Notes: a model not told the origin generated them from the letters alone. Positions 1 to 8,351 are shown, numbered from the stretch's first letter. The stretch is DNA of 46,738 bases from Candidatus Binatia bacterium (GCA_028278325.1 JANQEO010000234.1:1-46738), one strand, 5' to 3'. Made by a program: numbers and translations.

Positions 1-449
1 GTGGATACTTCGATCGACTGGGGGAAGTGTCCCATCGTGAAGCCACGATCGTTGAGCTCGTTCTCAAAATCCGACCCGCGCATGCCGGGCTGCACCGTAA
101 CGGTCAGAGAGTTCTCGTTGATCTCTAGAATCCGGGCCATCGCACCCATGTCGATGACTATCTCGTCCCCTGAGGCCAGGACGGCCCCGCACACACCGGA
201 GCCCAGGCCGTAGGGAACCACCGGCGTGCCGGTGCGGGTGGCTATCTCGAGTACAGCCGCGACTTGTTCGGTAGAAGTCGGCCTTACCAGTGCCCGCGCG
301 CAGGGGCTGCCCTCTTCGAGGCGGCGCTGCATGCGGGAACGCATCCAGTAGTCGTGACTTTTCTCTTCCAGTTCGCCACCGCTCTGGAGAATCTCGAGAC
401 CGGTGACTCCCTTCTCAAGCTCGTCGATGATGTTGCTATGCGAACTCAT
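1..449 (-). CDS. FAD-linked oxidase, alkyl-DHAP synthase-like (partial, N-terminal part)
   Basis: I translated this by hand because the gene runs off the left edge; about 149 codons are visible. The protein begins MSSHSNIIDELEKG and contains a PCMH-type FAD-binding segment (VVPYGLGSGVCGAVL, then DEIVIDMGAM and LTVTVQPGM). It reaches GHFPQSIEVST, which resembles the GH-P-S-EFST region of alkylglycerone-phosphate synthases; those replace the acyl chain of acyl-DHAP with a fatty alcohol in ether-lipid synthesis. D-lactate/glycolate oxidases share the fold, so the exact substrate is unproven. The ATG overlaps the glpD stop by 4 bp (ATGA, 446-449), so the two genes are translationally coupled. The substrate-binding half is outside the window. 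Confidence 0.75.
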   Translation of the reverse strand, partial: MSSHSNIIDELEKGVTGLEILQSGGELEEKSHDYWMRSRMQRRLEEGSPCARALVRPTSTEQVAAVLEIATRTGTPVVPYGLGSGVCGAVLASGDEIVIDMGAMARILEINENSLTVTVQPGMRGSDFENELNDRGFTMGHFPQSIEVS

Positions 450-2083
450 TGTTGCCTCCCAGAGGGGCCGCTGCGGACGGCGCCGAACTCACCGGCCAGA
501 AGCCTCGTTACCGTCTCTACCTCACGATCCCGCCGTGCGTCGCTCCACGACAGTGTCCGGGCCAACCGGGCCGCCACCTCCACCGCTCCGGCGATGGCGG
601 CGCGCGCATCGAACATCCCCACCGTGCAGCGGCGACGCAAGACATCGTCGAGGCTGGTTGCCATCTCGCTGTCCACGAAGTGGTCGACCTCGGCCAGGCT
701 CAGGCCCTCGATGCCTTCCACGGCTGCAGCCGATCCCGGGTCCTGACGGATACGCGCGACGATCTCGGCAGCGGCGCAACCGTAAGTAGCCCACAGTCTG
801 TTTTCCAGAGATTCGTCTTGGAGGCGCGGAGCCAGGCGCCGTGCTTCGGCCTGCTCATCGCTGCCGCCGCCGGACAAACAGCCTGACGCCGAGTCCACGT
901 CCTTGCGCGGCCCCTCGCCCAGTACGTTACAAGCCCTCTCGATGACCCTCTCGGCCATCCTTCGATACGTGGTCAGTTTTCCTCCGGCCACTGAGATCAT
1001 CGGGCCCGGGCCTTCGACGATCTCATCGCGGCGCGAGATCTCCGAAGGCGCTTTTCCGTCCTGCCTCAGCAAGGGCCTGACCCCGGACCAGGTTCCCACG
1101 ATGTCGTCACGCCCGGGGGCATTCTCGAAAGTCGCAGCGACGGACTCCAGCAGGTAGTCGGCGTCTTCCAGGCTCACACCCGGCTCCTCACGCTCGCCGT
1201 CGTAGTAGGTGTCGGTGGTGCCGATGTACGAGTAAGCCCCCGCGGGCACGACGAATGTGGAGCGGCCGTCGGGGGCTCGCAGAACCACCGAATGCTCGAC
1301 GGGGAGCTTGCTCCTGGACACGACCAGATGGATGCCTCTGGTCAGCTGCAACATATCCGGCTGCGTCTGCGCCAGCTTCCTTACGCTGTCCATCCAGGGG
1401 CCACCGGCGTTGACCACGCACCGGGCTCTGACCTCGAGGGCGGCCTCCCCCTGCCGGTCGCGCACGGCAGCCCGAAAACCGGGGGCCGAAGGCGTCAACG
1501 ACTGGAGTTCGGCGTAGTTGGCGACCAAGCCGCCGGCCGCGGCTGCCGATTTCACGGTCTCCAAGGTCAAGCGCGCGTCATTGGTTACGTACTCGGTAAA
1601 GATGACCGACCCGGCCAGCCTGTCGCCGTGAGTGAGATTGGGCTCGGCGCTCCGCGTTGCTTGCTGATCCAGAGTGCGATGACGGCGTTCGCGCGGCTCG
1701 GCTGCAAGGCGATCGAAGGTCCACAGTCCGGCGGCAACCTTGAGAAGCCCGGCCTTGGAAGCCGCCGGCACCATCATGGAAACCGGCCTGGCCAGGTGGG
1801 GAGCCATGCGGTGCAGCACCGCCCTCTCACGCGCAGCCTCACGCACGAGCCCGATGTCGCCCTGCTGGAGGTAGCGAACTCCCCCGTGAATGAGCTTGGA
1901 GGAGCGGCTGCTCGTGCCGGAGGCAAAGTCGCCCTTGTCGACGAGGAGAACCGAAAAGCCCTTGAGGGCCGCTTCGCGGGCAACGCCGGCGCCGGTTATA
2001 CCGCCGCCTACGACGAGGATGTCGATGACCCCTTCGGCCGCTTTCTCGAGCCCCGCTAGGCGAGTTTGTCCTGAAAAATCCAA
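446..2083 (-). CDS. glpD: Aerobic glycerol-3-phosphate dehydrogenase
   Basis: This is a 545-residue FAD enzyme that oxidises sn-glycerol-3-phosphate to dihydroxyacetone phosphate at the membrane and passes electrons to quinone. The N-terminus has the dinucleotide-binding motif VVGGGITGAGVAREAALKG (about residues 25-43), followed by the GlpD signature SSRSSKLIHGGVRYL. The middle has IGTTDTYYDG and a late GGKLTTYR motif. Length is normal for the family. The start used is TTG at 2083, with no clear ribosome-binding site, so the true start may differ by a few codons. It is the first gene of a minus-strand operon with the alkyl-DHAP-synthase-like gene, which suggests that its DHAP product feeds lipid synthesis (inference). 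Confidence 0.95.
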   Translation of the reverse strand: MDFSGQTRLAGLEKAAEGVIDILVVGGGITGAGVAREAALKGFSVLLVDKGDFASGTSSRSSKLIHGGVRYLQQGDIGLVREAARERAVLHRMAPHLARPVSMMVPAASKAGLLKVAAGLWTFDRLAAEPRERRHRTLDQQATRSAEPNLTHGDRLAGSVIFTEYVTNDARLTLETVKSAAAAGGLVANYAELQSLTPSAPGFRAAVRDRQGEAALEVRARCVVNAGGPWMDSVRKLAQTQPDMLQLTRGIHLVVSRSKLPVEHSVVLRAPDGRSTFVVPAGAYSYIGTTDTYYDGEREEPGVSLEDADYLLESVAATFENAPGRDDIVGTWSGVRPLLRQDGKAPSEISRRDEIVEGPGPMISVAGGKLTTYRRMAERVIERACNVLGEGPRKDVDSASGCLSGGGSDEQAEARRLAPRLQDESLENRLWATYGCAAAEIVARIRQDPGSAAAVEGIEGLSLAEVDHFVDSEMATSLDDVLRRRCTVGMFDARAAIAGAVEVAARLARTLSWSDARRDREVETVTRLLAGEFGAVRSGPSGRQQ

Positions 2084-2178
2084 GTGTTACAGATGGCGGC
2101 CCGGCCCACCGAGGACGTCGTCAACTGTCTTGAACCAATCGGGCCCCTAGCGCAATGTCGGCGCCCGACAAAAAAAGG

Positions 2179-2208
2179 TTGACAGACCGCCTGCCTGATT
2201 GGTAAGTA
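2179..2208 (+). promoter_or_regulatory. Candidate promoter for the MerR gene
   Basis: A perfect -35 hexamer TTGACA lies at 2179-2184. The best -10 match is TAAGTA at 2203-2208 with an 18-bp spacer; it is weak and overlaps the palindrome at 2204-2228. Transcription would begin very close to the ATG at 2232, and no Shine-Dalgarno sequence is visible, so a near-leaderless message is plausible. Confidence 0.45.
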
Positions 2209-2228
2209 GATAGTCGTACTATCTACTT
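2204..2228. promoter_or_regulatory. 25-bp perfect palindromic operator candidate
   Basis: Two perfect 11-bp arms, AAGTAGATAGT and ACTATCTACTT, are separated by CGT. The palindrome ends three bases before the ATG of the MerR gene and overlaps the likely -10/start region. It lies in the 148-bp divergent gap to glpD, so autoregulation of the MerR gene is the simplest role. It has no T-tract and does not follow a gene, so it is not a terminator. Confidence 0.65.
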
Positions 2229-2231
2229 GCT

Positions 2232-2996
2232 ATGGCCGCTGTCCCGACAAAAGAGAACCTCTATCGCATGTCCGATCTCTCCAGGGAGACCGGGGTATCC
2301 ACTGCGACCATCAAGTTCTACATACGCGAGGGACTGCTGCCCGCGCCCACCCTCAAGACCGGGCGCAACATGGCCTACTACGACCGCACCTTCGTCGATC
2401 GCATACGCGTCATCAAGGAACTCCAGCAGAAACGCTTTCTACCCCTCGACGTCATCAAGGCCATCCTCGACAAGAACTCGGACGTGATCAGCCAGGGTGA
2501 GATCGATACGCTGCTGAGCATCGAGGGCACATTCTACGAACAGATCCACTACGCGCCCGACCGTGAGCCCATGACGCGCAAGCAGATCCTCGATACCTAC
2601 GGCGGCGACCCTCGAGAGCTCCAGTTCGCCGTGGAACTCGGTGTCCTCACTCCGGCGATCCGCGACGGTGTCGAGTACTTCGAGGGAGACGACATCCTTT
2701 TGATCGAAGCCTTCCGCAAGGCCGAAGACGCCGGTTTCAACAGCGACTTCATGCCGCACGAGTTGACCCTACCAGTATACGTCGACGCCATGAACAAGCT
2801 CGCCAAGGAAGAGCTTCGAATGTTCACCAAGGCCGCGACCGGCAAGGTCGATGACGCCAGGGTCGCGGAGATGGCGCTGGCGGGCGTAAAGCTGGTGGAG
2901 TCTTTTCTGGTCCTGCTCAGACGCAAGTGCCTGCTGAAGGCGCTGCAGGAGCTTCGGCTGGAGAGCGAGAACGAATCTACGGGAACGGGCGAGTAG
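2232..2996 (+). CDS. MerR-family transcriptional regulator with two HTH regions
   Basis: This 254-residue protein has a clear MerR DNA-binding domain at about residues 13-80 (MSDLSRETGVSTATIKFYIREGLLP, then the wing and the KELQQKRFLPLDVIKAIL helix). A second MerR-like region is visible at about 112-165 (MTRKQILDTYGGDP, VLTPAIRDGVEYF, DDILLIEAFRKAEDAGF). The remainder is a helical C-terminal domain. No metal-binding cysteine cluster is seen; the only cysteine is near the C-terminus. An alternative start is ATG 2268, but 2232 sits directly after the palindrome and gives the full N-terminus. It lies 30 bp upstream of a diiron protein gene on the same strand, so it probably controls that gene and itself. 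The inducer is unknown. Confidence 0.85.
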   Translation: MAAVPTKENLYRMSDLSRETGVSTATIKFYIREGLLPAPTLKTGRNMAYYDRTFVDRIRVIKELQQKRFLPLDVIKAILDKNSDVISQGEIDTLLSIEGTFYEQIHYAPDREPMTRKQILDTYGGDPRELQFAVELGVLTPAIRDGVEYFEGDDILLIEAFRKAEDAGFNSDFMPHELTLPVYVDAMNKLAKEELRMFTKAATGKVDDARVAEMALAGVKLVESFLVLLRRKCLLKALQELRLESENESTGTGE

Positions 2997-3026
2997 CCTG
3001 TCGCAAACAAAGGAGACAAGAGACCG

Positions 3027-4088
3027 ATGACCAAGGAGCTGGTGGCAAAGTCTTTCGAAAGTATCGAGCACACGTATAGCTCGGGGTTTCTGGCCGACTA
3101 CGAGCACATGCGCGGGGATCTCGCGCGACTCTACAGCCTGGCCAAGGAGAACCAGTGGGACGGCGAACATCATCCCGATATCGACTGGTCCACCGATGTG
3201 GATCCCGAAAAGCCGTTCTTCCCCCACGAGCAGGCGGCCATCTACGGCACCGAGCACTGGAACAAGATGACGGTCAAGGAGCAGCACCGCTTCGGCCACG
3301 AATACATGGCCTGGACCCTGTCCCAGTTCCTGCATGGGGAGCAGGGAGCGCTGCTGGCCACCTGCCAGATCACCGACTCGGTCCCCAACATAGATGCAAA
3401 ATTGTACGGCTCGACCCAGGTCGTCGACGAGGCGCGTCATGTCGAGGTATATGACCGCTATCTCCACAAAAATTTGGAGATCGTCTACCCCGTGAACCAT
3501 GAGCTCAAGACACTTTTGGACCAGATCCTCACGGATTCCCGTTGGGATATGAAGTACTTAGGCATGCAGATTTTGGTCGAGGGTCTTGCGCTGGCGGCAT
3601 TCCAGATGATACGGGACACCGTCCAGGAGCCGTTGATCCGCGAGATCACTCGCATGGTCATGAAGGACGAATCGCGACACGTCGCCTTTGGTGTACTCAG
3701 TCTGCAGGACTACTACGGGCAGTTGACGGAGCCCGAGGTCAAAGAACGAGTGGAGTTCACCTACGAGGCCTCACGGCTGATGCGCGACCGCCTGCTTGGC
3801 CGAGACGTATACGAGAAGCTGGGAATGGATGTGGAGGCATGCGTGGAACTCGAGCGTCACAACGAGCTGTCGCTGAAGTTCAGACAGATTCTATTCTCCA
3901 AGATCGTCCCCAACGTGAAGAAGCTAGGCTTGCTGACGCCGGATCTTCGCAGAGGCTTCGAGGAGCTGGGAGTGATCGAGTACGAGCATCTGCCGTCTTC
4001 CGACGACGAGCTCTATCAGCCGGGCGGAGGCCTGGAAGAGTTTGCCGATAACCGCGACGGAAAGTCCGACGTAAGGATGGCAAGCTGA
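3027..4088 (+). CDS. Ferritin-like diiron protein, probable oxygenase/oxidase
   Basis: This 353-residue, mostly helical protein carries the four-helix diiron ligand pattern: E105, then E135-ARH138 (DEARHVEVYD), E185 (ILVEGLALA), then E215-SRH218 (DESRHVAFGV). This EX(about 30)EXXH repeat is typical of R2-like and AurF-like diiron enzymes rather than iron-storage ferritin, which is shorter. The Shine-Dalgarno AAAGGAG is well placed before the ATG. The gene follows the MerR gene by 30 bp and precedes small protein A by 63 bp. The substrate cannot be told from sequence. Candidate chemistries are N-oxygenation, fatty-acyl oxidation or hydroxylation. Confidence 0.8.
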   Translation: MTKELVAKSFESIEHTYSSGFLADYEHMRGDLARLYSLAKENQWDGEHHPDIDWSTDVDPEKPFFPHEQAAIYGTEHWNKMTVKEQHRFGHEYMAWTLSQFLHGEQGALLATCQITDSVPNIDAKLYGSTQVVDEARHVEVYDRYLHKNLEIVYPVNHELKTLLDQILTDSRWDMKYLGMQILVEGLALAAFQMIRDTVQEPLIREITRMVMKDESRHVAFGVLSLQDYYGQLTEPEVKERVEFTYEASRLMRDRLLGRDVYEKLGMDVEACVELERHNELSLKFRQILFSKIVPNVKKLGLLTPDLRRGFEELGVIEYEHLPSSDDELYQPGGGLEEFADNRDGKSDVRMAS

Positions 4089-4151
4089 GCGACCGAAAAT
4101 AATAAATACGGCCGATGAACCCTCGGGGGGAAGCCGGTCTAAAGGAAACAA

Positions 4152-4637
4152 ATGGGCAACGTTGAAAACAACAAGGAAGCCAAGCGGGAGTCCAAGACGG
4201 TTTGTGTCGAAGACCCCGCGCTGACGATGGTGGAGCCGGATACGGTAACTCCGGCGCAGTTCTACGACCGTAGCACCGGCGAGTGCGGGTTGGTACCCGA
4301 GAAGCGGTTGATGTTGGCCGTACTCGAGGACGCAATAGCGTCGTTTCAGCGTAATTGTATACAGCCCCGTCAGACCGAGAACGGAGCCGACGACATCGAC
4401 GTCGAGGCGTGGCTGGAATCCGATGACATGAGCTGGCCTTTCTCGTTCGCCAGCATCTGCCAAGCCCTGAACATGGAGCCCGAGTATCTCAGGAAGGGAC
4501 TCAGCCACTGGCGCAGGCGCGCGGTAACGCAGAACGCCACCGGCCAGGTGTACCGTTTCCCATTCCGGCGCGTGAACGGCAGGCGTCACAGCATAAACGC
4601 CAAACGCGAGCGTCGACGGATGAGAGGTGTAGGCTGA
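4152..4637 (+). CDS. Small conserved protein A of unknown function (paralogue of 41739-42140)
   Basis: This 161-residue soluble protein has no signal peptide or membrane segment. The core at residues 28-123 runs EPDTVTPAQFYD, EKRLMLAVLEDAIASFQ, WPFSFASICQALNMEP, EYLRKGLSHWRRR. The end of the core looks like a helix-turn-helix (SICQALN / MEPE / EYLRKGLSHW), followed by a strongly basic tail (RRHSINAKRERRRMRG), which suggests nucleic-acid binding (inference). Protein B at 41739-42140 shares the same core in the same order. The Shine-Dalgarno AAAGGAAA precedes the ATG. It may be co-transcribed with the diiron gene. I do not recognise a named family. Confidence 0.8.
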   Translation: MGNVENNKEAKRESKTVCVEDPALTMVEPDTVTPAQFYDRSTGECGLVPEKRLMLAVLEDAIASFQRNCIQPRQTENGADDIDVEAWLESDDMSWPFSFASICQALNMEPEYLRKGLSHWRRRAVTQNATGQVYRFPFRRVNGRRHSINAKRERRRMRGVG

Positions 4638-4670
4638 GGCGCAGCGCCGACGCCGTAGACGGACTATCGG

Positions 4671-4698
4671 TGAGCCCGGGGCTTCGGCTCCGGGCTCA
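4671..4698. terminator. Bidirectional terminator hairpin
   Basis: An inverted repeat of about 11 bp (GAGCCCGGGGC pairing with GCTCCGGGCTC, one G-T pair) closes a TTCG tetraloop. It lies between convergent genes and overlaps the stop codon of the acyl-CoA dehydrogenase gene. There is no strong T-tract on either side. Confidence 0.6.
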
Positions 4699-5886
4699 TC
4701 TGTCTTTGGGAAGTCCCAGCACCCGCTGGGCGATTATCCCCCGCTGAATCTCGGAGCTACCCGCCGCGATCGTCCTGCCTCGTGAGTACAGATAAAGGTG
4801 CGGCCAGCGTCCCTCTGACGGGGCGCGCTCATCGCCGGGCGCCAACTGGGAGTAAGGGCCCGAGACCGACATGGCCGTCTGCAGCATGCGCTGGAACATC
4901 TCGCTCCAGAACACCTTCTCCATCGAGCCTTCCGGGCCGGGAGGCGATCCCTTGAGCTGCTTGGTCAGATGGCGCAGCGAGGTAAGCCGCAACGCGTGGC
5001 TCTCGATGTAGCTGCGCGCCAGCCGCTGCCTTACCAGCGGGTCCTTGGAGGCCGGCGTGCCGTCGGGGCCGTACTCTTTACAGAACGCGATCAAATCCTG
5101 GAGCGCCACACGTGACTGGAGTTGGCGCTGGAAGGTCAGCGTCGCACGCTCGTACATGAGCATCGCGACCGCCATCGTCCAACCTTCGCCCTCGCGGCCT
5201 ATCACGTTGTCCTTGGGCACCCTGACGTCGTCGAAATAGACTTCGTTGAACTCGCTGTCGCCGTTCATCTGCCTCAACGGACGCACCTCGACGCCGGGCT
5301 GGCGCATGTCGGCGATCATCAGGGTCAGACCTTTGTGCTTGGGCACCTCGGGGTCGCTACGGACGAGCAGGATGCAAAACGTGGAATACTGAGCATAGCT
5401 GGTCCAGACTTTCTGGCCGTTGACGACATACTCGTCGCCGTCGAGGACGGCACTGGTCGAGACCGAGGCCAGATCCGAGCCGGCGCCGGGCTCACTGTAA
5501 CCCTGACACCAGATCTCCTCTGCCGTCAGGATGGGCTTGAGGTATCTCTTCTTCTGCTCGTCCGTGCCGTGATCTATGAGCAAGGGACCGACCATGGACA
5601 GAGCCAGAAGGTTGATGAGCTGGGGGGAGCCGATGCGGGCCAGTTCCTCTTGGAAGATGATCTGTTCGAGAAGCCCCGCGCCCTGGCCGCCGTATTCGCG
5701 AGGCCAGTGGACGCCGCACCAGCCTCCTTCGTAGAGTTCTTTTTGCCAGCGCCTACCCTGCTCGACGACCTCGTCCAGGGAAGCGGGCGTATGGCCGCCC
5801 ATGGCCCCCTCGTCGCGTTTCTTCTCCAGCCACGCTCTCAGGCTTTCCCGAAACGCTTGTTCTTCCTTGCTGTATGCGAAGTCCAA
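4696..5886 (-). CDS. Acyl-CoA dehydrogenase
   Basis: This 396-residue flavoprotein catalyses alpha,beta-dehydrogenation of an acyl-CoA. Visible family features are the N-terminal helical domain, CQGYSEPGAGSDLASV (131-142) for FAD/substrate binding, NGQKVWTSYAQY (156-167), and the C-terminal SSEIQRGIIAQRVLGLP. The position of the MCAD-type catalytic glutamate near the C-terminus is not Glu; E246 in MLMYERATLTF fits the alternative base position of isovaleryl/long-chain types. Such 390-400 residue paralogues often act on sterol side chains, terpenoid or branched acyl chains, so the substrate is open. It is 18 bp downstream of the alcohol dehydrogenase gene on the same strand and probably co-transcribed with it. 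Confidence 0.93.
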   Translation of the reverse strand: MDFAYSKEEQAFRESLRAWLEKKRDEGAMGGHTPASLDEVVEQGRRWQKELYEGGWCGVHWPREYGGQGAGLLEQIIFQEELARIGSPQLINLLALSMVGPLLIDHGTDEQKKRYLKPILTAEEIWCQGYSEPGAGSDLASVSTSAVLDGDEYVVNGQKVWTSYAQYSTFCILLVRSDPEVPKHKGLTLMIADMRQPGVEVRPLRQMNGDSEFNEVYFDDVRVPKDNVIGREGEGWTMAVAMLMYERATLTFQRQLQSRVALQDLIAFCKEYGPDGTPASKDPLVRQRLARSYIESHALRLTSLRHLTKQLKGSPPGPEGSMEKVFWSEMFQRMLQTAMSVSGPYSQLAPGDERAPSEGRWPHLYLYSRGRTIAAGSSEIQRGIIAQRVLGLPKDR

Positions 5887-5904
5887 AAGAGTTCCCTTGA
5901 TCCG

Positions 5905-6885
5905 TCAGCTCTGCGGCCCGGCCTTGACCAACACCTTGCGGGCACCGGGGGACGCGGCCCGCTGAAAAGCTCGTTCCACATCGATCAGCTCGAAGCAAGA
6001 ATCGACCAAGTGCTCTGTATCGATCTTGGAGGCGGCAAGCATTCCCAAAGCCGGTTGGAAACTGCCGCAGCGCGATCCCAACACGGTGATCTCGTTTATC
6101 ACGACCGGGGCGAGGTCGACCTCGTGACTACCCGCAACTGTCGTTTTGAGAACCAGCACCCCGCGCGGCGCAGTGGCGGAGATGGCCGTAGTCAGCCCCT
6201 CCGGAGAACCGGTTGCTTCCACGACCAGCGGATACGGTGACGACGACGGTCCGTTCCCCGCCAAGGTCACGCCCGTCTTCTCCATCCAGCCAAGCCCGTC
6301 GAGGTGATGGCCCGCCAGATCGACGGCGAAGCCTTCGACTGCCAGTACTTGCGCGATGAGAAGGCCGAGCTTGCCGTCGCCGAGTACCAGGGCCCGCCCC
6401 CTCTCGACATTCCCCAGTTGTTCCAAAATCTCGTGGGCGGCAGCAACGGGCTCGGTGAACACTGCCGTCTCGTCGGCAACCTGCTCGGGCACGGCCAGCA
6501 GATTGCGCTCGGGAATGACGAACTGCTCGGCGAAGACGCCGTCACTGCCCATGATTCCGAGCACCGTCCGCGACGGGCAGTGACGCTCGAGACCTGCCGC
6601 GCAAGTCGGGCAATGGCCGCAGGCGAAGTTTATGCCGCCCACCACCCTCTGCCCCGCGAAGCGGCCCTCGACAGCCTCTCCCACGAACTCGTGACCGAGG
6701 ACCCCCCGGAAGCCCATGTAGCCGCGCACGAGTTCGAGATCCGTATTGCAGATTCCGGCCAGTCTCGTGCGGACCCTGACGAAGCCAGGCGGCGCTTCCG
6801 GTTCGCGACGGTCGCTAACCAAGCGGGCGTCACTTCCTTCCAGTACGAACGCATTCATGGACGGGGAAGACGCGTCTTGTACCAC
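5905..6885 (-). CDS. Zinc-dependent medium-chain alcohol dehydrogenase
   Basis: This 326-residue MDR-family NAD(P)-dependent dehydrogenase has catalytic zinc ligands at C46 (GICNTDLE) and H65-E66 (GVLGHEFVGE). The structural zinc lobe has four cysteines (C89, C92, C95, C103 in CGHCPTCAAGLERHC). The Rossmann motif is VLGDGKLGLLIAQ. It is slightly short for the family. The GTG start at 6885 has poor spacing to a GCGAGG motif; an ATG at 6858 (MNAFVLEG) is a reasonable alternative. It leads a two-gene operon with the acyl-CoA dehydrogenase, suggesting successive oxidation of an alcohol-derived substrate, but the actual alcohol is unknown. Confidence 0.9.
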   Translation of the reverse strand: MVQDASSPSMNAFVLEGSDARLVSDRREPEAPPGFVRVRTRLAGICNTDLELVRGYMGFRGVLGHEFVGEAVEGRFAGQRVVGGINFACGHCPTCAAGLERHCPSRTVLGIMGSDGVFAEQFVIPERNLLAVPEQVADETAVFTEPVAAAHEILEQLGNVERGRALVLGDGKLGLLIAQVLAVEGFAVDLAGHHLDGLGWMEKTGVTLAGNGPSSSPYPLVVEATGSPEGLTTAISATAPRGVLVLKTTVAGSHEVDLAPVVINEITVLGSRCGSFQPALGMLAASKIDTEHLVDSCFELIDVERAFQRAASPGARKVLVKAGPQS

Positions 6886-6907
6886 CCTCGCCGAGGCGAT
6901 TCCACGC

Positions 6908-6936
6908 TTGCAACCACTCCAATCACGCTGTTTAAT
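6908..6936 (+). promoter_or_regulatory. Sigma-70-type promoter for the CorC-like gene
   Basis: TTGCAA (6908-6913), a 17-bp spacer and TTTAAT (6931-6936) give a good match to the vegetative consensus. Predicted transcription starts about 85 bases before the ATG at 7030. Confidence 0.55.
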
Positions 6937-7029
6937 TTTCTGGTAAGCATCACCGCCCGATGAGCGACCCGGACCAACCTCCGTCCCGACCTACCCGACC
7001 AAGGACTCGATCTACGAGGGTGCGTCACC

Positions 7030-8325
7030 ATGAGTGACGTCGTGCTTCTAGGCGCGACCTTCGCCCTTCTCGCCGTAAACGCTTGTTTCGTGGCCGGCGA
7101 GTTCGCCGTCGTAACCGTACGTCGCAACCGCGTCGAGGCCATGGCCAAGGTCGGAGGCGTTCGCGCCCGAATACTGAAGCGGGTTCTGGACGATCTCGAG
7201 GCACACCTCTCTTGCGGACAACTCGTCGTGACCGCGGCCACCTTGGGAATCGGATGGCTGTCCACGCCGGTGGTGGCGCGCCTGATCGCGCCGCTGATTG
7301 CCGACAGTGCCTCCGAGGGTGTTGCACACGCGGCAGCTCTGTCCGCTGCCTTCTTGCTCGCCGTCGTCATCACGCTTGCGCTGGGCGAGATCACGCCGAA
7401 GCTGCTGGGGCTCCGTCGCACCGAAAGCGTGGCCCTTTGGGCCGCCCTTCCCCTCTATGGCGCCGCACGTCTGACCAAGCGGCCCGTCTCGCTGCTGACG
7501 CGGATGGTGTCGGGTCTGCTGTCCCTGATCGGTCTCAGGGAGCCGGATTACGAATCCGAAGGGATGGATCCCGACGAGGTCAGGGCCGTGCTGTCCCACT
7601 CGGCGGCCACCGGGCGCTTGTCGCTGGCCAAGCGCCGCATGATCGAGAACGTGATCGACTTCTCCCACCACACCGCGAAACAGATCATGGTGCCGCGCGA
7701 CGACATCGCTTTCCTGTCTCTCGAGAACTCGCTCGAGCAGAACCTCGCCGTCATCCACAGCACCGAGTACACGCGTTACCCCCTGTGCGAATCGGGGCTC
7801 GACACCGTCGTCGGGATGATCCATCTGAAGGACCTCTTCAATAGATCCAGTTCTCTTCAGACGTCCGAAGATCTGCGTCTGCTCCAGCACGAAATGTTGA
7901 TGGTTCCGGAAGCACAAGCCATCGACGCGCTGCAATCCACTTTCCAGACCAAGCGGGCCCACATGGCGATGGTCGTGGACGAGTACGGCGTTCCCACCGG
8001 CCTGGTCACCCTCGAAGACGTTCTCGAGGAACTGGTCGGCGAGATCCGCGATGAGTTCGACGAAGACGAGAAGCCCAAGATCGTGCCTTCGTCGGCCGGG
8101 ATGCTGGTGGACGGAATGCTGCTGGTCGACGAGCTATGCCGGGAGCTGCAGATCGAACTCGAGGAACGCGACAACGATACCGTAGGCGGCTATGTCACGA
8201 CCGAACTGGGTAAGATCGCGCACGTCGGCGATCGTTTCACCCTCGGATCCTACCAAGGGCGCGTGGTCGAAATGCGCGGTCGCCGCATCGCGCGAGTCCT
8301 GCTCGCCGAGCCCGCCGCCGGCTAG
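7030..8325 (+). CDS. CNNM/CorC (HlyC) family membrane protein with CBS domains
   Basis: This 431-residue protein has the order DUF21/CNNM transmembrane domain (about 1-150, with LGEITPKLLGLRR), a CBS pair (about 200-330, with QIMVPRDDIAFLS and MVVDEYGVPTGLVTLEDVLEELVGEI), and a C-terminal CorC/HlyC ligand-like domain. Family members are linked to magnesium or cobalt efflux and, historically, to haemolysin naming; here a role in divalent-cation homeostasis is the safest reading. The acidic stretch RDEFDEDEKP follows the CBS pair, as is usual. A GAGGGTG ribosome site precedes the ATG. It is monocistronic and divergent from the dehydrogenase operon. Confidence 0.92.
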   Translation: MSDVVLLGATFALLAVNACFVAGEFAVVTVRRNRVEAMAKVGGVRARILKRVLDDLEAHLSCGQLVVTAATLGIGWLSTPVVARLIAPLIADSASEGVAHAAALSAAFLLAVVITLALGEITPKLLGLRRTESVALWAALPLYGAARLTKRPVSLLTRMVSGLLSLIGLREPDYESEGMDPDEVRAVLSHSAATGRLSLAKRRMIENVIDFSHHTAKQIMVPRDDIAFLSLENSLEQNLAVIHSTEYTRYPLCESGLDTVVGMIHLKDLFNRSSSLQTSEDLRLLQHEMLMVPEAQAIDALQSTFQTKRAHMAMVVDEYGVPTGLVTLEDVLEELVGEIRDEFDEDEKPKIVPSSAGMLVDGMLLVDELCRELQIELEERDNDTVGGYVTTELGKIAHVGDRFTLGSYQGRVVEMRGRRIARVLLAEPAAG

Positions 8326-8349
8326 CCGCCACCGTTCGCCGCGGGCGGC
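8325..8349. terminator. Weak convergent hairpin
   Basis: GCCGCC pairs with GGCGGC across a 13-base loop, right at the CorC-like stop and before the convergent SDR stop. There is no T-tract. Confidence 0.3.
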
Positions 8350-8351
8350 AC

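Noticed and set aside
2204..2228. The palindrome as a transcription terminator
   Set aside because: It lies between divergent genes, follows no 3' end and lacks a T-tract; an operator is a better fit.
5122..6240. A 372-codon plus-strand frame across the acyl-CoA dehydrogenase and alcohol dehydrogenase genes
   Set aside because: It spans two well-supported minus-strand genes and has no family resemblance.
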